DNA of 8,491 nt, from the NCBI GenBank assembly GCA_900751785.1, contig CAADSM010000064.1:1-8491 (forward strand). The letters are read 5' to 3'. Both the position numbers and the translations under genes were made by a program. Of this stretch, positions 5,764-8,491 are shown one piece after another. The stretch is from Lachnospiraceae bacterium (GTDB lineage: Bacteria > Bacillota > Clostridia > Lachnospirales > Lachnospiraceae). The notes beneath the pieces are model-generated. The model did no database searches. It was given only the letters and a program-made list of their open reading frames with translations, and was not told the origin of the DNA. Position 1 is the stretch's first letter. Every line of letters begins with the position of its first letter.

Positions 5764-5770
5764 TCGAACT

Positions 5771-6295
5771 ATGAAGAATGTCAACGTAAAAAAACTTGCC
5801 CTTGCGGGCATCCTGGTAGCGGTGGGAATCGTCTGTTCCCCGTTATCGATCCCGGTTGGGGCATCAAAATGTGCTCCGGTCCAGCATTTCATCAACATAC
5901 TCGGAGGTGTGTTCCTGGGACCGGGATATGCGGTCGGCATGGCATTTGTGACGAGCCTTCTCAGAAATCTGATGGGAACAGGAACGCTGCTTGCGTTTCC
6001 GGGAGCTATGTGCGGAGCTTTTTTGTGCGGAATGTTGTATAAGTATGGGAAGCATCTGCCGCTGGCTTATCTGGGAGAACTCTTCGGCACATCTGTCATC
6101 GGCGGACTTTTGAGCTATCCGATCGCCACGCTTATCATGGGAAGCGAGAGCGCTGTGTTTGGTTTTGTGATCCCGTTTTTTGTATCTAGCTTTGGAGGGA
6201 CGATCATAGCGGCTGTGCTGGTGACAGCAATGAAGAAGATGAAAGTGTTCGATATCTATCTCGGCAATATGGATGCAGATATCCGAAAGGCATGA
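5771..6295 (+). CDS. thiW: ThiW, thiazole-specific S-component of an ECF transporter
   Basis: The protein has 174 residues with about five hydrophobic helices, the normal size for the ThiW family. These membrane proteins bind hydroxyethylthiazole for uptake through a shared energy-coupling factor module (EcfA, EcfA', EcfT), which is not in this window. Recognisable features are the N-terminal KLALAGILVAVGIVCSPLSIP segment, the following PVQHFINILGGVFLGPGYA and the LLAFPGAMCGAFLCGMLY region. The start at 5771 has a perfect AGGAGG 7 nt upstream; the longer frame upstream (from 5669) is not membrane-like and falls in the structured leader. Its place directly before thiM and thiE supports the thiazole role. 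The TPP riboswitch lies after this gene, so thiW is not under it in the usual way. Confidence 0.88.
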   Translation: MKNVNVKKLALAGILVAVGIVCSPLSIPVGASKCAPVQHFINILGGVFLGPGYAVGMAFVTSLLRNLMGTGTLLAFPGAMCGAFLCGMLYKYGKHLPLAYLGELFGTSVIGGLLSYPIATLIMGSESAVFGFVIPFFVSSFGGTIIAAVLVTAMKKMKVFDIYLGNMDADIRKA

Positions 6296-6333
6296 GGCTT
6301 AAGATGCGGACGGAAAGAACTGAAGAATGAAAA

Positions 6334-6416
6334 GGGGGAGCTTGCGCGGGAAGCAGGCTGAGAGTAAGCTGCATGCTTAGACCCGTGACCTGATTTGGGT
6401 AATGCCAGCGTAGGGA
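6334..6416 (+). promoter_or_regulatory. TPP riboswitch (THI element)
   Basis: The aptamer is clearly recognisable. P2 forms between GGG (6335-6337) and CCC (6382-6384). P3 forms between GCTTGC (6340-6345) and GCAGGC (6353-6358), joined directly to the invariant CTGAGA (6358-6363). An optional P3a (AAGC/GCTT) follows. The P4/P5 half is near consensus, TGATTTGGGTAATGCCAGCG (6391-6410) then TAGGGA. The outer P1 helix is not evident because both flanks are purine-rich. It lies between thiW and thiM with only about 38 nt after the thiW stop, so it is probably an intra-operon switch that shuts off thiM-thiE-HAD when thiamine diphosphate is high. Confidence 0.95.
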
Positions 6417-6439
6417 GAAGATGAGATCTGTGAGAGACG

Positions 6440-6472
6440 CCGGCGCGCCCATTGAAGGGGCTCCGGTTTTTT
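6440..6472 (+). terminator. Riboswitch-controlled intrinsic terminator before thiM
   Basis: CCGG (6440-6443) pairs with CCGG (6463-6466). The stem continues through GC and CCC against GGGGC with small mismatches or bulges, with loop ATTGAA (6451-6456), and is followed by six T (6467-6472). It starts 24 nt after the TPP aptamer, the expected expression platform for transcription attenuation. Confidence 0.85.
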
Positions 6473-6503
6473 ATTTCCAGAAACGATAAGGAGATAGAGT
6501 GTC

Positions 6504-7325
6504 ATGATGAAAGAATGTCTTGAAAATGTAAGAAACACTGTGCCGCTGGTGCATAATATAACAAACTATGTGACTGTCAATGATGTGGCGAACGCCCTGC
6601 TCGCCTGCGGAGGAAGCCCGATCATGTCAGATGAGGCAGAGGATGTGGAGGATATCACCTCCGTGTGCGGCGGTCTGAATATCAATATCGGAACACTTCA
6701 CAAGACAAGCATTGAGGGAATGTTCCGTGCCGGCCGGAAGGCAAATGAGCTGGGGCATCCGATCCTTCTCGATCCGGTGGGTGCAGGGGCGAGCGCACTG
6801 CGCACCAGCACCGCTCTGGATCTGATGCGGGATCTGAAGCTTACTGCGATCCGGGGAAATATTTCCGAGATCAAGACGCTTGCATTAGGAAGCGGGACGA
6901 CAAAGGGTGTGGACGCGGACATGGCGGACGCTGTGACTGAGGAAACGCTTGATGATGCGGTATCGTTCGTCAAAGGGTTCGCGGAAAGCGCCGGATGCAT
7001 CATTGCGGTCACGGGAGCCATTGATCTGGTATCTGATGGGAAAAAATGCTATGTTATAAGGAATGGACGTCCTGAGATGGGGAAGGTCACAGGGACTGGC
7101 TGCCAGCTCTCGGGGATCATGACTGCATACCTGACAGCAAACCCGGAGCATCCGCTGGAGGCTGCTGCAGCGGCAGTGTGCGTGATGGGGCTGGCCGGCG
7201 AGATTGGCTGGAAACGGATGCAGGAGGGCGACGGGAATGCGGCCTACAGGAACCGGATCATTGATTCGATCTATAACATGACGGGAGATGATCTGGAGAA
7301 AGGAGCAATCTATGAATTGCGATAG
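6504..7325 (+). CDS. thiM: Hydroxyethylthiazole kinase ThiM
   Basis: The enzyme phosphorylates 4-methyl-5-(2-hydroxyethyl)thiazole with ATP, making thiazole phosphate for ThiE in thiamine salvage. The 273-residue length is normal. Family motifs seen are PLVHNITNYVT at 14-24, the substrate site GGSPIMSDEAEDV at 36-48, ILLDPVGAGAS, the RGNISEIK segment and VTGTGCQLSG with Cys200, equivalent to the active-site cysteine of the Bacillus enzyme (Cys198). AAGGAG lies 10 nt before the ATG at 6504; a second ATG follows immediately at 6507, and either could be used. It is controlled by the TPP riboswitch and terminator just upstream. Its end overlaps thiE by 14 bp. Confidence 0.95.
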   Translation: MMKECLENVRNTVPLVHNITNYVTVNDVANALLACGGSPIMSDEAEDVEDITSVCGGLNINIGTLHKTSIEGMFRAGRKANELGHPILLDPVGAGASALRTSTALDLMRDLKLTAIRGNISEIKTLALGSGTTKGVDADMADAVTEETLDDAVSFVKGFAESAGCIIAVTGAIDLVSDGKKCYVIRNGRPEMGKVTGTGCQLSGIMTAYLTANPEHPLEAAAAAVCVMGLAGEIGWKRMQEGDGNAAYRNRIIDSIYNMTGDDLEKGAIYELR

Positions 7326-7950
7326 AAAAGATTTAATGCTCTATGCGGTGACGGATCGAAGCTGGCTCGGCGGCGAGACACTCCGCAGTCAGGTGGAGAG
7401 AGCTCTGAAGGGCGGGGCTACATTCATCCAGCTCAGGGAGAAGGAGCTGAATGAGGGAGACTTTCTCGAGGAAGCGAAGGAGATACAGAAGCTCTGCAGG
7501 GAATATCATGTTCCCTTTGTGATCAATGACAATGTGGAGATCGCGGCGGCGATCGGTGCGGACGGTGTTCATGTAGGGCAGAGCGACATGGAGGCCGGAG
7601 ATGTCAGGCGCAGGCTTGGTCCGGATAAGATCATCGGCGTGTCTGCACAGACGGCAGAGCAGGCGCTGCGCGCCCAGGAACATGGAGCTGACTACCTTGG
7701 AGTGGGGGCTGTGTTTCCTACCGGGTCTAAGGCGGATGCCACTGAGGTGAGCCGCGAGACACTGGAAGAGATCTGCAGGGCGGTCGATATCCCTGTCATC
7801 GCGATCGGCGGGATCGGCAGGGAGAATGTGATGGAGCTCAAAGGGAGCGGGATCTGCGGCATTGCCGTGATCAGCGCGATCTTCGCGCAGAAGGATATTG
7901 AGGCGGCGGCAGCAGAACTTAAGAAACGGGTGGAAGAGATGCTTGCTTGA
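7312..7950 (+). CDS. thiE: Thiamine-phosphate synthase ThiE
   Basis: The enzyme condenses HMP pyrophosphate with thiazole phosphate from ThiM to give thiamine monophosphate. The 212-residue product is a full-length TIM barrel. Motifs in order are YAVTDR at 11-16, QLREK at 40-44, INDN at 71-74, DGVHVGQSD at 84-92, IGVSAQT near 108-114, GAVFPTGSK at 132-140, VIAIGGI at 162-168 and GIAVISAI at 183-190. This full set, including the pyrophosphate-binding barrel ends, points to ThiE rather than the TenI paralogue. The start at 7312 is chosen for its AAAGGAG site 6 nt upstream; it lies inside the thiM end, indicating coupled translation. No thiD for HMP-PP is present in the window. Confidence 0.95.
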   Translation: MNCDRKDLMLYAVTDRSWLGGETLRSQVERALKGGATFIQLREKELNEGDFLEEAKEIQKLCREYHVPFVINDNVEIAAAIGADGVHVGQSDMEAGDVRRRLGPDKIIGVSAQTAEQALRAQEHGADYLGVGAVFPTGSKADATEVSRETLEEICRAVDIPVIAIGGIGRENVMELKGSGICGIAVISAIFAQKDIEAAAAELKKRVEEMLA

Positions 7951-7985
7951 TGCTGAGCTGCCTGCGTATGGAAGGGTGAGGATCT

Positions 7986-8491
7986 ATGATCAAAGGTGCT
8001 ATTTTTGATGTGGACGGAGTTCTGTTAAACTCCATGCCGGTATGGGAGAATCTGGGGGAATTGTATCTGAACAGTCTCGGGCTGGATGCTGAGAAGGGGC
8101 TGGGAGAGATCTTGTTTACAATGAGTCTGGAAGAGGGCGCCCAGTACCTGATCTTGCAGTACGGGATTGATAAGAGCGTGGAGGAAGTCGTGAACGGACT
8201 GAACCGGGAAGTGCGGGACTTCTATGCAGAGAAGGTGCCGCTGAAGGAAGGTGTCCGTCAGTATCTGAGCGAGTTCAGAGAACGGGGCATACCGATGGTG
8301 ATCGCCACCTCCGGCGACCGGAAGAACGCAGAGGCGGCGCTGAAAAGACTGAAAGTATTTTCTTATTTTCGGGGGATCTATACTTGTTCAGAGATCGGAA
8401 GCGGGAAGGACCAGCCTGATATTTATTTTGCGGCAGCGCTGCAGCTTGGCACAGAGCCCCGGGGGACCTGGGGGGTCGGGGGGGGGGGCCC
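7986..8491 (+). CDS. HAD-superfamily hydrolase (beta-phosphoglucomutase-like), cut by the window edge
   Basis: The open frame has 168 codons and runs off the right end. Motif I is DVDGVLLNS, with nucleophile Asp8 and acid/base Asp10; residues about 16-80 form a helical cap of subclass IA type. Motif II is VIATSGD (Ser/Thr near 108-109). Motif III lysine is Lys141 in GSGKDQPDIYF. Motif IV, expected as a TWVVEDA-like run, is unreadable because the last ~30 bases are G-rich and look corrupted. The gene begins 35 nt after thiE, with a modest GTGAGG ribosome site, so it probably shares the thiamine operon. A role as thiamine-monophosphate or pathway phosphatase is possible by context only; other HAD-IA substrates such as sugar phosphates fit equally well. 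Confidence 0.85.
   Translation, partial: MIKGAIFDVDGVLLNSMPVWENLGELYLNSLGLDAEKGLGEILFTMSLEEGAQYLILQYGIDKSVEEVVNGLNREVRDFYAEKVPLKEGVRQYLSEFRERGIPMVIATSGDRKNAEAALKRLKVFSYFRGIYTCSEIGSGKDQPDIYFAAALQLGTEPRGTWGVGGGG

Noticed and set aside
5669..5770. N-terminal extension of thiW from an upstream ATG.
   Set aside because: The extra 34 residues do not look like membrane or signal sequence, there is no good ribosome site there, and the ATG at 5771 has a perfect AGGAGG.
6297..6306. Possible P1 partner for the TPP riboswitch (GGCTTAAGATG).
   Set aside because: No complementary sequence occurs after the aptamer in 6417-6440.
1..8491. CRISPR array, prophage, transposon, toxin-antitoxin or defence system.
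   Set aside because: No regularly spaced repeats, no transposase or integrase motifs and no recognisable toxin-antitoxin or defence proteins were seen; all genes fit core metabolism, transport or regulation.

Overview
The window looks like chromosomal DNA from an anaerobic Firmicute of class Clostridia, probably Lachnospiraceae. This is judged from gene content (YeiH/LysR pair, minimal SufC-SufB pair, ThiW-ThiM-ThiE salvage), strong AGGAGG-type ribosome sites, overlapping gene ends and moderate GC content. There are nine genes, one of them cut by the right edge. No transposase, integrase, CRISPR array, rRNA or tRNA was seen.

Left part (1-2400). The first 120 bases hold a very long hairpin with no gene. 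Next is a divergent pair: yeiH (minus, YeiH-family membrane protein annotated as a putative sulfate exporter) and a LysR regulator (plus). Between them is an AT-rich dyad about 68 bp long. In it, two extended -10 boxes and two -35 boxes sit as mirror images around one centre, suggesting one shared operator for both promoters. Each leader also carries a hairpin.

Middle (2401-5572). sufC and a short sufB-like scaffold overlap by 11 bp and form a two-gene Fe-S assembly unit with no desulfurase, SufD or SufU beside it. Three hairpins in a row fill the gap to ybaK (minus, YbaK/ProX-type aminoacyl-tRNA deacylase). Divergent from ybaK is a small XRE regulator with a C-terminal membrane domain, followed by a terminator-like hairpin.

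Right part (5573-8491). This is a thiamine thiazole-salvage operon: thiW (thiazole S-component of an ECF transporter), a TPP riboswitch with a downstream intrinsic terminator, thiM (thiazole kinase), thiE (TMP synthase) and a HAD hydrolase running off the edge. ThiW would import hydroxyethylthiazole, ThiM phosphorylate it and ThiE join it to HMP-PP; ThiD and the ECF energising module must lie elsewhere. The TPP riboswitch is inside the operon, after thiW. The thiW leader itself holds a separate set of six hairpins closed by an 8-bp long-range stem that touches the thiW ribosome-binding site. It does not match the TPP aptamer and is the best candidate here for an undescribed regulatory RNA.

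The last ~30 bases are G-rich and break a conserved HAD motif in a way that looks like sequencing error at a contig end.
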